From: Lachnospiraceae bacterium UBA5899 | GTDB taxonomy: Bacteria; Bacillota; Clostridia; Lachnospirales; Lachnospiraceae | Assembly (NCBI GenBank): GCA_002432425.1 | Contig: DJEL01000051.1 | Coordinates: 1 to 22,016, forward strand | Length of the DNA stretch: 22,016 nucleotides | Direction: 5' to 3' | Shown here: positions 13,801-21,418 of the stretch, one piece after another | How positions within the stretch are numbered: position 1 is the first letter of the stretch | Layout of the letters: every line of letters begins with the position of its first letter | Notes under the pieces: generated by a model | What the model was told of the DNA's origin: nothing | Database searches by the model: none | What the model saw: the letters and a program-made list of their open reading frames with translations, nothing else | Position numbers and translations under genes: made by a program

Positions 13801-15386
13801 AGTCCATCAGCAAGTATGCGTTCCACGACAGTAACGTAAGATATCTGGAAATTCCCGCAAGCGTTACCTACCTTGACCCGACGGCATTCAATACCCCGCA
13901 GAACTTAAGCTCCGACGGTGATTACAAGACCATTGAATTCTACTGTGAGACAGGCAGTGCAGCGGAAACCTACGCAGGGGAATATAGCAATATCAATGTA
14001 ACCAACAAGCCGGCATCCACGACCTTCAAGGTTATTTTCTGGGACTACGACGGCTCCGTTATCAGCGAACAGGATGTTTTAATCGGTACGGATGCGGTCG
14101 CACCGGCAGATCCGAAAAGGGAAGGCTACGTATTTGAAGGCTGGATTCCCTCCGACTTTACTAAAGTAAGCCGTAATATGGATATTACGGCACAGTACCG
14201 CAAGATTGATTCCGAAGAAACCAAGTTTACCGTTCGTTTTATTGACTATGACGACAAGGTACTCTATACCCAGAAGGTTGCGGCAGGGGAGGATGCCATT
14301 CTTCCTCAGGCACCGACCAGAGACGGATATACGTTTACCGGCTGGCGGCCTGCCATTACCAACATCCAGAAGGATACGGATGTATACGCCCAGTATGAAA
14401 AGAACAGCACCAATAACAACGGCAATAACGGCAACAACGGAAATAATAACAATGGAAATAACGGAAACAGCACCGTAAGCGGCGGAAATGCATCCACGCT
14501 GTATACCCTGACGGTAAAGAACGGACAGGGCTCCGGCAGCTATGTGGCAGGTGCAACGGTTATTGTCATTGCCAACGAACCGGCAAGGAACCAGCAGTTC
14601 TCCAAGTGGACTTCCGACAATACGAAAGTGAAATTTGCCAGTGATACGGTATCCGCTACAACCATGGTGATGCCTGCTGCCAATGCAACCGTTACGGCAA
14701 ACTACACCAATAAGAGTTCTTCCGGCTCTAATAACAGCGGTTCCGGAAGCAACCGCAACAACAGCACCGTAAGCGGCAACAACGGAAACAGCGGTACCAA
14801 CAGCGGCAACAAGACCGGCACCACCGTAGTCATCGACAAGAACGGTTTATCCAACACCGGCGTGGTTTCCGCAACCGTAAAGGGCTCCTCCGATAATTTC
14901 GTGATTAAGATTACTGAGGACTCCGCGGCAACAGAAGCGGTAGTGAAGGCACTGATGGATGAGTACGGCAGTCTGGAGAACGTAAAATATTTCCCGATGG
15001 ATATTTCCCTTTACGATTCCACCGGCAAGACCAAGATTACCGATACTACGGGATTGTCCATTTCCATAACTCTGCCCCTGCCGGATTCCATGATTACCTA
15101 TGCCGGCAACAACAAGGTAGCGGGTGTGGTCAATGACAAGTTAGATAAGCTGACACCGAAATTTACCACCATTGACGGGGTATCCTGCGTAACCTTTACC
15201 GCAGAGCATTTTTCACCGTATGTGATTTATGTCAATACCAGCCAGCTTACGGCAAACGGAGTAACGGACAACTCCCCCAAGACCGGAGATATTTCTCCCA
15301 AGTGGTTTGCGGTGATTGCCCTGACCGGTATGGCAGTTATCCTGTTTGTAAAGAAGGACAGAGTGTATAAAAAGGTTCCTGCTTAA
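10806..15386 (+). CDS. large LRR (BspA-like) and InlB-repeat surface protein with SPKTG sorting signal
   Basis: This 1526-residue adhesin-like protein has a signal peptide (basic start, hydrophobic core, likely cut after 'PETKA'). LRR_5/BspA-type repeats, recognisable by 'YAFYGCTGLESITLG' and 'SAFKGCHNLKDVIF', occur in three stretches (about 280-410, 520-600, 800-1040). Two InlB B-repeat/Flg_new modules follow ('EGYVFEGWIP' and 'DGYTFTGWRP', about 1073-1197), an Asn/Gly linker, another repeat-like module (about 1230-1300), a Ser/Asn/Gly linker (about 1301-1338) and a final domain. The C-terminus is a classic sorting signal: 'NSPKTGD' (S1490 to G1494), a hydrophobic helix and a Lys/Arg tail. 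SPKTG is a known type of class B sortase motif in Clostridioides difficile, matching the adjacent sortase. AAAGGAGA precedes the ATG. The ligand is unknown. Confidence 0.9.
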   Translation: MAKKEIKRKNLKLRRRLRKTLGAVCLITALLIALIPVPETKAAEDKKYLWDEQIWRGSAAQSNSVIPVVPADCDTIYTTGDGTYQFAFVNASSTSPDKIAIILGYNAGNLADNKLVIPDSVDAFTKYNENLGSRTGYVAVSRSQKPLYYKASDPVYDEDVSGNPILVKEAEFRACYYADYRQWSTLDLAEFYYRDTTGDNSGTIYKGEDGYNYRKTESTAEQWIKNITVMYIGNQSLKANPLANGDGAVQEWVVAEPEGAINTDPDNGVFANEGNIRTLVVGERLMGIGNYAFYGCTGLESITLGNGLTEMGHHAFANCVNMAAIGLDFNSRLQYISDYTFLNCRAMMEFTLPASVTKIYDHAFEGCTNLGLTAGTLDIAGVNEGKNVTLDDLGVSVFKGCTSLSDLTLPESITGKINLNNFEGCNGLKRIKVESPYTDFEGDYTGEDLDFLSWVDPTFYFEADGSTTTHTFTKANAIAFKYADRDCYEIIKRETATDGSTAELTYQVNSNNELLYFNMNKKVAEVTIPATIGPYGISAINSGSFSGNCFLEKITIPATVHEINESAFKGCHNLKDVIFEDAGSVQYIGQNAFATQLVDGVHATGCPNESTYLKSTPVLRFTGTVADDCIPYLYAMSADSNINAGQQPKTYITYFSGWPTNLEVQYVANASTGYGMATLVDYPKFRELTTKYTASNYPYITADYEDAARKAVAAYNSWLTDSSTEVTSDQWDIINAALRPDIPSGVKAVKQGLFSNATAEKNANGSFDLNADGTYAVKKVNSSGSADTDVKEITFRDIKEFEPYTITGCQSLEKINIFGAEAVIDDYAFAYDYTTHGSDISDAAGSDSSLTSFYMPTSDESSVGDYAFNNNAKLNNVTLSPNVTEMGLRPFRDCPILENISFGGGPNFTTDNAIIYGLDANGSKKSIVQCLESRGKLNTPGSVSTSELAGVTEIAKEAFMDCGEVGQVDLSTSAITTVPENAFRNTKSLYSVKLPTTCKSISKYAFHDSNVRYLEIPASVTYLDPTAFNTPQNLSSDGDYKTIEFYCETGSAAETYAGEYSNINVTNKPASTTFKVIFWDYDGSVISEQDVLIGTDAVAPADPKREGYVFEGWIPSDFTKVSRNMDITAQYRKIDSEETKFTVRFIDYDDKVLYTQKVAAGEDAILPQAPTRDGYTFTGWRPAITNIQKDTDVYAQYEKNSTNNNGNNGNNGNNNNGNNGNSTVSGGNASTLYTLTVKNGQGSGSYVAGATVIVIANEPARNQQFSKWTSDNTKVKFASDTVSATTMVMPAANATVTANYTNKSSSGSNNSGSGSNRNNSTVSGNNGNSGTNSGNKTGTTVVIDKNGLSNTGVVSATVKGSSDNFVIKITEDSAATEAVVKALMDEYGSLENVKYFPMDISLYDSTGKTKITDTTGLSISITLPLPDSMITYAGNNKVAGVVNDKLDKLTPKFTTIDGVSCVTFTAEHFSPYVIYVNTSQLTANGVTDNSPKTGDISPKWFAVIALTGMAVILFVKKDRVYKKVPA

Positions 15387-15426
15387 ATTGGGGCAAGGCT
15401 CCGGTTTGAAAGATGAAGGAAAGCTT

Positions 15427-16983
15427 ATGAAAAGATATGGAAAAGGTATGCTTGCCGTACTGCTTTCCGTGATACTGTCGGCGGGCGCGTTTACTTCTGT
15501 GAAAGCGGAAGGAGCGTCTGCCGGTAAAAGCAAAGAAATCGGAAGCAGCTACGTGGTAGGCAACAAGGCTTTTATCTACTGGGATAAAAGCACGGAGGAC
15601 TTCGGCACGGAAGCGGGCGGCAATGACGGCTCCGTAAGTACCGGGGACAGTGACAGCAGCATAGAAACAGCACCTGTTAAAAAGAATGAAAGCATCAGCA
15701 AACGCGCCGTGACAGAGGACGGCAAAGTGGCAGCCCGCGCCTATTACAAAAGTAAGGGACTGTCGGGGTATGTTTTTCCCAATGTCACCTATGTGGGAGA
15801 ATTGTCCTATGCCCGCAGCAATCTGCGGGAAGCAGTGCTTCCGTATGGATTAAAAACCATCGGCTACGGTGCTTTTTACCATTGCGACAGGCTCACCAAG
15901 GTGCAGATACCGGTGACGGTGACCAAGATTGCCCCCAAGGCATTTTCCCAGAGCGCCTGGTTAAAGACCTGGCTTGCCGGTACTGGCGATGATTTCCTGA
16001 TTGTGGGCGACGGTATTTTACTTGCCTACCGGGGAGCGGCGGAAGAAGTAACCATTCCCGACGAGGTAAAGAAAATCGGACCGGAAGTGTTTATGGGCGA
16101 TACCCGGATAACATCGGTGGTTCTGCCGGACTCTGTTACGGAGGTCGGAGAAGCCGCCTTTTATAACTGCTGCAATCTTAAAACGGTGACAGGCGGAAGC
16201 GGGCTTACCAAAATAGCGGACAGGGCTTTTGCGGGCTGTCCCGTAAGCGGCTTTGTCATCGGAGCAGGCGTGAAAGAACTGGGACTGCGGTGCATTGATT
16301 TTACGGATACGGCGCTTCCGGAAGAGGAATGCTTTGTGGTGTTTGATAGCACGGATGCATTACCGGTTGTTTCCTTTGAAGAGACAGCGGAAAAAATGGC
16401 AAATACCGCATACCGGGATGTGTGCCTGAAGGGCGTGAGCCGCATAGAGCACGCAGAAGAAAAAACGGACGAAGAGTTTACCCCTTATCTGCAGCTTACG
16501 GAGGCGGAAGAGGGATTAAGAATTGACAATCAGATAAGCGGCTGTACCCTTACGGCGGATTTTACGGGAAAGGGTGCTTACGTGCTTACGGCTGTGGAAC
16601 AGGAAAGCAATGATGCTGTGGAAACGGCATATGAGAGCCTGTACGGAGACAGACCGGAAGGAGAAAAGCTTGCAGTGCAGATTTCTATTACGGATGCGGC
16701 TTATCCGGTTTCCATAGAGCAGCTTACCAAAGGGCAGCTTATCCTGAATGTGACATTGCCCGATTATCTGAAATACGGCGACATCCGTGTTCTTACCGTG
16801 GATAAGGAAGGACAACTGGAAAACATTTCCTACACGGGAGAAGAAGGAAAGATAAGCTTTCCCATTACCCATACGGGCGAGTATGTGTTTGTAAGCGTGG
16901 GTGACAGCAAGGTTTACGGACAGACAAAAGTAAACGGCGGACAGGCCGTCATAGAACGGAACAAAGACTTCGGCATAGAATAA
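15427..16983 (+). CDS. secreted LRR (BspA-like) protein without cell-wall anchor
   Basis: The 518-residue protein starts with a signal peptide ('MKRYGKGMLAVLLSVILSAG', likely cut after 'VKA'). LRR_5 repeats lie at about 120-300 ('YGAFYHCDRLTKVQIP', 'VFMGDTRITSVVLP', 'AAFYNCCNLKTV', 'RAFAGCPVSGFVIG'). The C-terminal ~150 residues form a separate beta-rich region ('THTGEYVFVSVGD') resembling the last domain of the larger LRR protein. There is no sorting signal or terminal membrane helix, so it is secreted or held non-covalently. I chose ATG 15427 because GAAGGA lies upstream and the signal peptide begins there; the ATG at 15388 would put 13 charged residues before it. It follows the large LRR gene by about 40 bases and probably shares its transcript. 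The end of the gene forms half of a terminator. Confidence 0.85.
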   Translation: MKRYGKGMLAVLLSVILSAGAFTSVKAEGASAGKSKEIGSSYVVGNKAFIYWDKSTEDFGTEAGGNDGSVSTGDSDSSIETAPVKKNESISKRAVTEDGKVAARAYYKSKGLSGYVFPNVTYVGELSYARSNLREAVLPYGLKTIGYGAFYHCDRLTKVQIPVTVTKIAPKAFSQSAWLKTWLAGTGDDFLIVGDGILLAYRGAAEEVTIPDEVKKIGPEVFMGDTRITSVVLPDSVTEVGEAAFYNCCNLKTVTGGSGLTKIADRAFAGCPVSGFVIGAGVKELGLRCIDFTDTALPEEECFVVFDSTDALPVVSFEETAEKMANTAYRDVCLKGVSRIEHAEEKTDEEFTPYLQLTEAEEGLRIDNQISGCTLTADFTGKGAYVLTAVEQESNDAVETAYESLYGDRPEGEKLAVQISITDAAYPVSIEQLTKGQLILNVTLPDYLKYGDIRVLTVDKEGQLENISYTGEEGKISFPITHTGEYVFVSVGDSKVYGQTKVNGGQAVIERNKDFGIE

Positions 16984-17006
16984 GAAAAAGGCCGGAGTCT
17001 TTTTTT
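16966..17006 (+). terminator. intrinsic terminator overlapping the LRR gene end and the protease ribosome site
   Basis: GACTTCGGC (16966-16974, inside the final codons of the LRR gene) pairs with GCCGGAGTC (16991-16999), 9 bp with one T-G pair, a 16-base loop containing the stop codon, then seven Ts (17000-17006). The protease ATG follows the last T directly. GGAG in the 3' arm (16993-16996) is the only ribosome binding site in reach, so the hairpin also hides it. Confidence 0.75.
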
Positions 17007-17921
17007 ATGTTTATAGCGAGAAAACAGATTGGATGCGAGGACTTTACCGGAAAAGGCGGCGGTGAGGGCATAACCATAGCCGTGCTGGACACCGGTATTT
17101 CCACGCATCCCGATTTCGGAGGGAGAATACTGGCATTCCGTGACTTTGTGAACGGCATGCCCTATGTATATGACGACAGCGGACACGGCACCCACGTATG
17201 CGGGATTGCCGCGGGAAACGGACAGCTTTCAAGAGGCAGATACCGGGGCGTGGCGCCCAGGGCGAGTCTGGTTGTGGGAAAGGTCTTAAACGAGCAGGGA
17301 GACGGCAGTGTGGATGCCATGTTAAAGGGGCTTTCCTGGATTTTGGAAAACAAGGACAGGTGGCGGATACGTATTGTGAATATTTCGGTGGGACTCGGCG
17401 GCAGGCTGCCGGAAAAAAGAGAAATACTTCTTCGGGTGAAAATGGAAGAAGCCTGGGAAGAAGGGCTTCTGGTGGTCTGTGCGGCGGGGAACAACGGACC
17501 GGCGCCGGGCAGTATTTCCTATATGGGGGAGAGCCCGAGGCTCATTACCGTGGGATGCTATGACAAAGAGAGAAGAAACGGAAAGAAGAGCTGCGAAACC
17601 TATTCTGCCAGAGGACGGGAGGACGTTTTATACAGAAAGCCGGACTTAGTGGCGCCGGGCACGGAAATTGTGTCCTGCAATGCCTTTTACCGGAAAGCGG
17701 GCGCACACACACAGGGAGCTTATACGGCAAAAAGCGGCACATCCATGGCAACGCCCATGGTGAGCGGCTGCCTGGCTCTTTTATTGGAAAAATACCCATA
17801 TTTAAGCAAAGAACAGGCAAAGTACCGGCTGCTGAAGGGCTGTGTCAGACTGAAGGAACCGGACAATTTACAGGGTTACGGCATGCTGCATGTGAAAAGG
17901 GTATTGACAGATTCGGTATGA
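17007..17921 (+). CDS. S8 (subtilisin) family serine protease, no signal peptide
   Basis: The catalytic triad motifs are clear: D28 in 'IAVLDTGI', H60 in 'SGHGTHVCGIAAG', S246 in 'SGTSMATPMVSG'; the oxyanion asparagine is in 'VVCAAGNNGPAPG'. At 304 residues it is just the catalytic domain: no signal peptide and almost no propeptide, as in intracellular subtilisins. Substrates are unknown; because it sits behind sortase and LRR surface-protein genes, a role in handling those proteins is tempting, but it would need another export route. The ATG comes directly after the terminator's T run and its GGAG site is in the hairpin arm, so expression may depend on ribosomes finishing the upstream LRR gene. 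Its last codons overlap the promoter region of the next operon. Confidence 0.88.
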   Translation: MFIARKQIGCEDFTGKGGGEGITIAVLDTGISTHPDFGGRILAFRDFVNGMPYVYDDSGHGTHVCGIAAGNGQLSRGRYRGVAPRASLVVGKVLNEQGDGSVDAMLKGLSWILENKDRWRIRIVNISVGLGGRLPEKREILLRVKMEEAWEEGLLVVCAAGNNGPAPGSISYMGESPRLITVGCYDKERRNGKKSCETYSARGREDVLYRKPDLVAPGTEIVSCNAFYRKAGAHTQGAYTAKSGTSMATPMVSGCLALLLEKYPYLSKEQAKYRLLKGCVRLKEPDNLQGYGMLHVKRVLTDSV

Positions 17922-17932
17922 TTGTATACAAT
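17904..17932 (+). promoter_or_regulatory. sigma-A-type promoter with palindromic operator over the -10 box
   Basis: TTGACA (17904-17909), a 17-base spacer and TACAAT (17927-17932) make a near-consensus promoter, located at the very end of the protease gene and about 40 bases before the citrate-synthase-like gene. ATTGTATACAAT (17921-17932) is a perfect 12-bp palindrome covering the -10 box. Its GTATAC centre fits the GT-N-TA-N-AC pattern of GntR-family operators, and a GntR regulator is the second gene of this operon, so autoregulated repression is likely. Confidence 0.7.
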
Positions 17933-17971
17933 TATACGAGATTTAACAATAGAAGAAAGAGGTTTCCAATC

Positions 17972-19384
17972 ATGAGAGAAAATGAAACATTTGACAATCG
18001 TCCGGTGAGCATGAATACGAGAAATAATCTTCTGGAAATAGAAGAGCATATGTATATTCTGGATGATGTGGAGAAACCCAATGTATTCCGAAATATGTTT
18101 CCTTATTCCGAGATACCGAAGATTCCTTTCAACGACAGAATTGTTCCTCACAATATGCCCAAGGATATCTGGATTACCGATACCACCTTCCGCGACGGCC
18201 AGCAGTCAAGAGCGCCGTATACCACGGAGCAGATTGTGACCATTTACGACTATCTGCACAAGCTGGGCGGCCCTAACGGTATGATCCGCGCATCGGAATT
18301 TTTCCTTTACAGCAAGAAGGACAGGGATGCGGTCTATAAATGTATGGAGAGGGGCTATGAGTTCCCCGAAGTAACGAGCTGGATTCGCGCCAGCAAGGAA
18401 GATTTTAAATTAGTAAAAGAAATCGGAATGAAAGAAACCGGTATCCTGGTAAGCTGCTCCGATTATCACATTTTCTTGAAGCTCAAGATGACCAGAAAAC
18501 AGGCAATGGAGCATTACTTAAGCGTTATCAAGGAGTGTCTGGAAGAGGGTATCAGCCCCAGATGCCACTTGGAGGATATTACCAGAGCGGATATTTACGG
18601 CTATGTGGTGCCGTTCTGCTTAGAGCTTATGAAGCTGCAGGAGGAATATAAAATCCCCATCAAGGTGCGCGCCTGCGATACCATGGGTTACGGTGTCAAC
18701 TATCCGGGCGCCGTTATTCCCCGAAGCGTACAGGGTATCATTTACGCTCTGCATACCAATGCCAGCGTGCCCCACGCCAACCTGGAATGGCACGGACATA
18801 ATGATTTTTACAAGGCAGTTTCCAACTCCACCACGGCATGGCTGTACGGCTGCTCCGGCGTCAATACTTCACTTTTCGGTATCGGCGAACGTACCGGCAA
18901 CACGCCTCTGGAAGCCATGGTATTTGAATATGCCCAGCTCCGCGGCAGCTTAAACGGCATGGACACCACAGTCATTACCGAACTGGCAGAGTATTATGAG
19001 AAGGAAATCGGTTATCATATTCCCGAAAGAACGCCTTTCGTCGGAAAGAACTTCAACGTAACGAGAGCCGGTATCCATGCGGACGGACTTCTGAAAAACG
19101 AAGAGATTTACAACATCTTCGATACAGAGAAATTCTTAAACAGACCGGTTCTGTGCGCCGTTTCCAATACCTCCGGTCTTGCCGGCATTGCCCACTGGAT
19201 TAACACCTATTACAAGTTAAAAGAAGAGCAGCATGTGGACAAGAACAGCGAGCTGGTACAGGAAATCAAGAAGTGGGTGGATGCCCAGTATGCGGACGGA
19301 CGTGTAACGGTTCTGACCGATGAAGAACTGGTGAAAGTGATTAATGAAATCTGTGAAGAGAAGCATTTTACCATCGGAAAATAA
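17972..19384 (+). CDS. DRE-TIM metallolyase, probable (Re)-citrate synthase
   Basis: The protein belongs to the isopropylmalate/homocitrate synthase family: 'DTTFRDGQQ' (D70 a metal ligand), 'RCHLEDITRADIYG', 'CDTMGYG', the metal-binding 'HGHNDF' (H274/H276) and 'GERTGNTPLE'. Within that family the sequence style ('LHKLGGPNGMIRASEFFLYSKKDRD') is what I associate with clostridial Re-citrate synthase, which makes citrate from oxaloacetate and acetyl-CoA with opposite stereochemistry to the usual enzyme. The neighbouring isocitrate dehydrogenase supports citrate rather than leucine or lysine synthesis. Isopropylmalate or homocitrate synthase remain alternatives. I chose ATG 17972 (AAAGAGG upstream) over ATG 17918, which overlaps the protease stop and lies within the promoter. 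Length is 470 residues. Regulation is probably by the adjacent GntR protein at the operator upstream. Confidence 0.82.
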   Translation: MRENETFDNRPVSMNTRNNLLEIEEHMYILDDVEKPNVFRNMFPYSEIPKIPFNDRIVPHNMPKDIWITDTTFRDGQQSRAPYTTEQIVTIYDYLHKLGGPNGMIRASEFFLYSKKDRDAVYKCMERGYEFPEVTSWIRASKEDFKLVKEIGMKETGILVSCSDYHIFLKLKMTRKQAMEHYLSVIKECLEEGISPRCHLEDITRADIYGYVVPFCLELMKLQEEYKIPIKVRACDTMGYGVNYPGAVIPRSVQGIIYALHTNASVPHANLEWHGHNDFYKAVSNSTTAWLYGCSGVNTSLFGIGERTGNTPLEAMVFEYAQLRGSLNGMDTTVITELAEYYEKEIGYHIPERTPFVGKNFNVTRAGIHADGLLKNEEIYNIFDTEKFLNRPVLCAVSNTSGLAGIAHWINTYYKLKEEQHVDKNSELVQEIKKWVDAQYADGRVTVLTDEELVKVINEICEEKHFTIGK

Positions 19385-19423
19385 TCCGGGAAATGCGGCT
19401 TTGCGGACAGATGGGAGTAAACA

Positions 19424-20155
19424 TTGGAAAAGTATGATGTGAAGCAGGAAGTGACGGACAAGTACTCCCTGCGGGGGCGTATTTTCCATAAATTAAGGGA
19501 AGATATCCTGAACGGAAAATATGCCGATTATGAAGAATTGAAAGAAGTTGCCATCGGGGAAGAAATGGGCGTCAGCCGGACCCCTGTCAGGGAAGCCTTC
19601 CGGCAGTTGGAGTTAGAAGGGCTCATCCAGATAATCCCCAACAAAGGCGCTTATGTAACCGGTATCACGGAAAAGGACGTGAAGGACATCTATATGATAC
19701 GTTCGCGTCTGGAAGGACTGTGCGCCAGATGGGCAACGGAGCACATTACCAAGGAACAGTTAGACGAGCTGGAGGAATGTGTGTACCTTGCCAAGTTCCA
19801 TGCCTCCAAAGGGCATACGGAGCAGCTTCCCGAACTGGACAACCGGTTTCATGAAATTTTATACGAAGCCTGCAATTCCAAAATGCTGGAGCACCAGCTA
19901 AGGGATTTCCATGCCTATGTACTGCGGGTGCGCAGAAAAACCCTTTCCACACCGGAGCGGAGCATGGCATCCAACGAAGAGCATGAGAAAATCATGCTGG
20001 CAATCAAGGACAGAAACCCCGACGAAGCGGAACGGCTTGCCCATATGCATATGATAAATGCCTATGAAAACATGGTAAAAAACGGCTTGCATGAAGCCTA
20101 TGAAAACAATGCAGCAGCGAAACAGGAAAAAGAAAGCGAGGACACAGCAAAATGA
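19424..20155 (+). CDS. GntR family transcriptional regulator, FCD (FadR-like) subfamily
   Basis: The N-terminal winged helix-turn-helix is clear (about residues 15-80, with 'GEEMGVSRTPVREAFRQLELEGLI' and 'NKGAYVTGIT'). The C-terminal FCD ligand-binding domain (about 90-220) has the conserved acidic and histidine positions ('LDNRFHEILYEACNS', 'EEHEKIMLAIKDRNPDEAERLAHMHM'), which in this family often bind a metal and a small carboxylate. The start is TTG 19424 with GGGAG six bases upstream; no in-frame ATG precedes the helix-turn-helix. The gene lies 39 bases after the citrate-synthase-like gene and its stop overlaps the isocitrate dehydrogenase start (ATGA), so it is in the same operon. The ligand could be citrate, 2-oxoglutarate or a related acid; this is inference. 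Confidence 0.9.
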   Translation: MEKYDVKQEVTDKYSLRGRIFHKLREDILNGKYADYEELKEVAIGEEMGVSRTPVREAFRQLELEGLIQIIPNKGAYVTGITEKDVKDIYMIRSRLEGLCARWATEHITKEQLDELEECVYLAKFHASKGHTEQLPELDNRFHEILYEACNSKMLEHQLRDFHAYVLRVRRKTLSTPERSMASNEEHEKIMLAIKDRNPDEAERLAHMHMINAYENMVKNGLHEAYENNAAAKQEKESEDTAK

Positions 20156-21357
20156 GTAAAATTCAGATGACTACCCCTTTGGTGGAAATGGATGGAGATG
20201 AAATGACAAGAATCCTTTGGAAGATGATTAAGGATGAACTGTTGTTGCCCTTTATCGATTTGAAGACCGAGTACTATGACCTTGGTCTGGAATATCGCAA
20301 CGAAACCAACGACCAGGTAACCGTGGATAGCGCCAATGCCACTTTAAAGTACGGAGTAGCCGTAAAGTGTGCGACCATTACTCCCAATGCGGCGCGTATG
20401 ACGGAGTACAACTTAAAGGAAATGTGGAAGAGCCCCAACGGCACCATCCGTGCCATTTTAGACGGTACCGTATTCCGCACCCCCATCGTGGTAAAGGGCA
20501 TCGACCCCTGTGTAAAGAACTGGAAAAAGCCCATTACGCTGGCAAGACATGCTTACGGGGATGTGTATAAGAATACCGAAATGAAGATTGCGGGACCCGG
20601 AAAGGCAGAACTGGTATTTACCGCAGAGGATGGCACCGAAACCAGAGAGCTGATACATAACTTTACCGGCGCAGGCGTGCTGCAGGGCATGCACAACACC
20701 GACAAGTCCATCACCAGCTTTGCAAGAGCCTGCTTCTCCTATGCACTGGACTTAAAACAGGATTTATGGTTTGCCACCAAGGATACCATTTCCAAAAAGT
20801 ATGACCATACTTTCAAGGATATTTTTGCAGAGGTTTACGAAAACGAATACAAGGCGAAATTTGAAGAAGCCGGCATCACCTATTTCTACACCCTGATTGA
20901 CGATGCGGTAGCAAGAGTCATGAAGGCAGAGGGCGGCTTCATCTGGGCATGCAAGAACTATGACGGCGATGTAATGTCCGATATGGTTTCTTCCGCATTC
21001 GGTTCCCTTGCCATGATGACTTCCGTACTGGTTTCCCCGAACGGCGTATACGAATACGAAGCCGCACACGGAACCGTGCAGCGTCATTACTACAAGTACT
21101 TAAAGGGAGAGGAAACATCCACCAACTCCGTAGCCACCATTTTTGCATGGACCGGTGCGTTAAGAAAGCGCGGCGAGTTAGACGGCATCAAGGAGCTGGT
21201 AGAATTTGCGGATAAGCTGGAAAAGGCAACCCTTTCCACCATTGAAAGCGGCAGAATGACCAAGGATCTTGCCCTGATTACCTCCTTAAAGGATGTCACC
21301 GTATTAAACAGTGAGAACTTTATCAAAGAAATCCGTAAAACATACGAAGCAATGTAA
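20152..21357 (+). CDS. icd: isocitrate dehydrogenase (NADP+), eukaryotic-type homodimer
   Basis: The enzyme oxidises isocitrate to 2-oxoglutarate and CO2 with NADP+. The 401-residue sequence aligns in numbering with human IDH1: S94, N96, R100 and R109 in 'SPNGTIRAILDGTVFR', R132 in 'ARHAYGD', all isocitrate contacts. 'AAHGTVQRHYYKY' carries the Arg-His pair (R311/H312) that contacts the 2'-phosphate of NADP in this type, so NADP preference is expected. 'IDDAVARVMKAEGGFIWACKNYDGD' holds the metal-binding aspartates. The ATG overlaps the GntR stop (ATGA); GAGG lies about 10 bases upstream. With the upstream citrate-synthase-like enzyme it gives two of the three steps from oxaloacetate to 2-oxoglutarate; aconitase is not in the window. 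A convergent gene and terminator follow. Confidence 0.95.
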   Translation: MSKIQMTTPLVEMDGDEMTRILWKMIKDELLLPFIDLKTEYYDLGLEYRNETNDQVTVDSANATLKYGVAVKCATITPNAARMTEYNLKEMWKSPNGTIRAILDGTVFRTPIVVKGIDPCVKNWKKPITLARHAYGDVYKNTEMKIAGPGKAELVFTAEDGTETRELIHNFTGAGVLQGMHNTDKSITSFARACFSYALDLKQDLWFATKDTISKKYDHTFKDIFAEVYENEYKAKFEEAGITYFYTLIDDAVARVMKAEGGFIWACKNYDGDVMSDMVSSAFGSLAMMTSVLVSPNGVYEYEAAHGTVQRHYYKYLKGEETSTNSVATIFAWTGALRKRGELDGIKELVEFADKLEKATLSTIESGRMTKDLALITSLKDVTVLNSENFIKEIRKTYEAM

Positions 21358-21388
21358 AAACATAAAGGGACTGCTATATATGCAGAAA

Positions 21389-21418
21389 AAAGGCTTGCGG
21401 TTTATTCTGCAAGCCTTT
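21389..21418 (-). terminator. intrinsic terminator between convergent icd and ABC-F genes
   Basis: AAAGGCTTGC (21389-21398) and GCAAGCCTTT (21409-21418) form a perfect 10-bp stem with a 10-base loop. On the minus strand it is followed by six Ts in a row counting those at the stem foot, so it mainly serves the ABC-F gene, whose stop codon lies in the loop. On the plus strand only three Ts follow, yet it may also slow read-through from icd. Confidence 0.75.

Noticed and set aside
14401..14480. Repetitive AAC/GGC-rich stretch that looked like a possible CRISPR or satellite repeat
   Set aside because: It is the codon pattern of an Asn/Gly linker in the large LRR protein, with no regular spacer structure.
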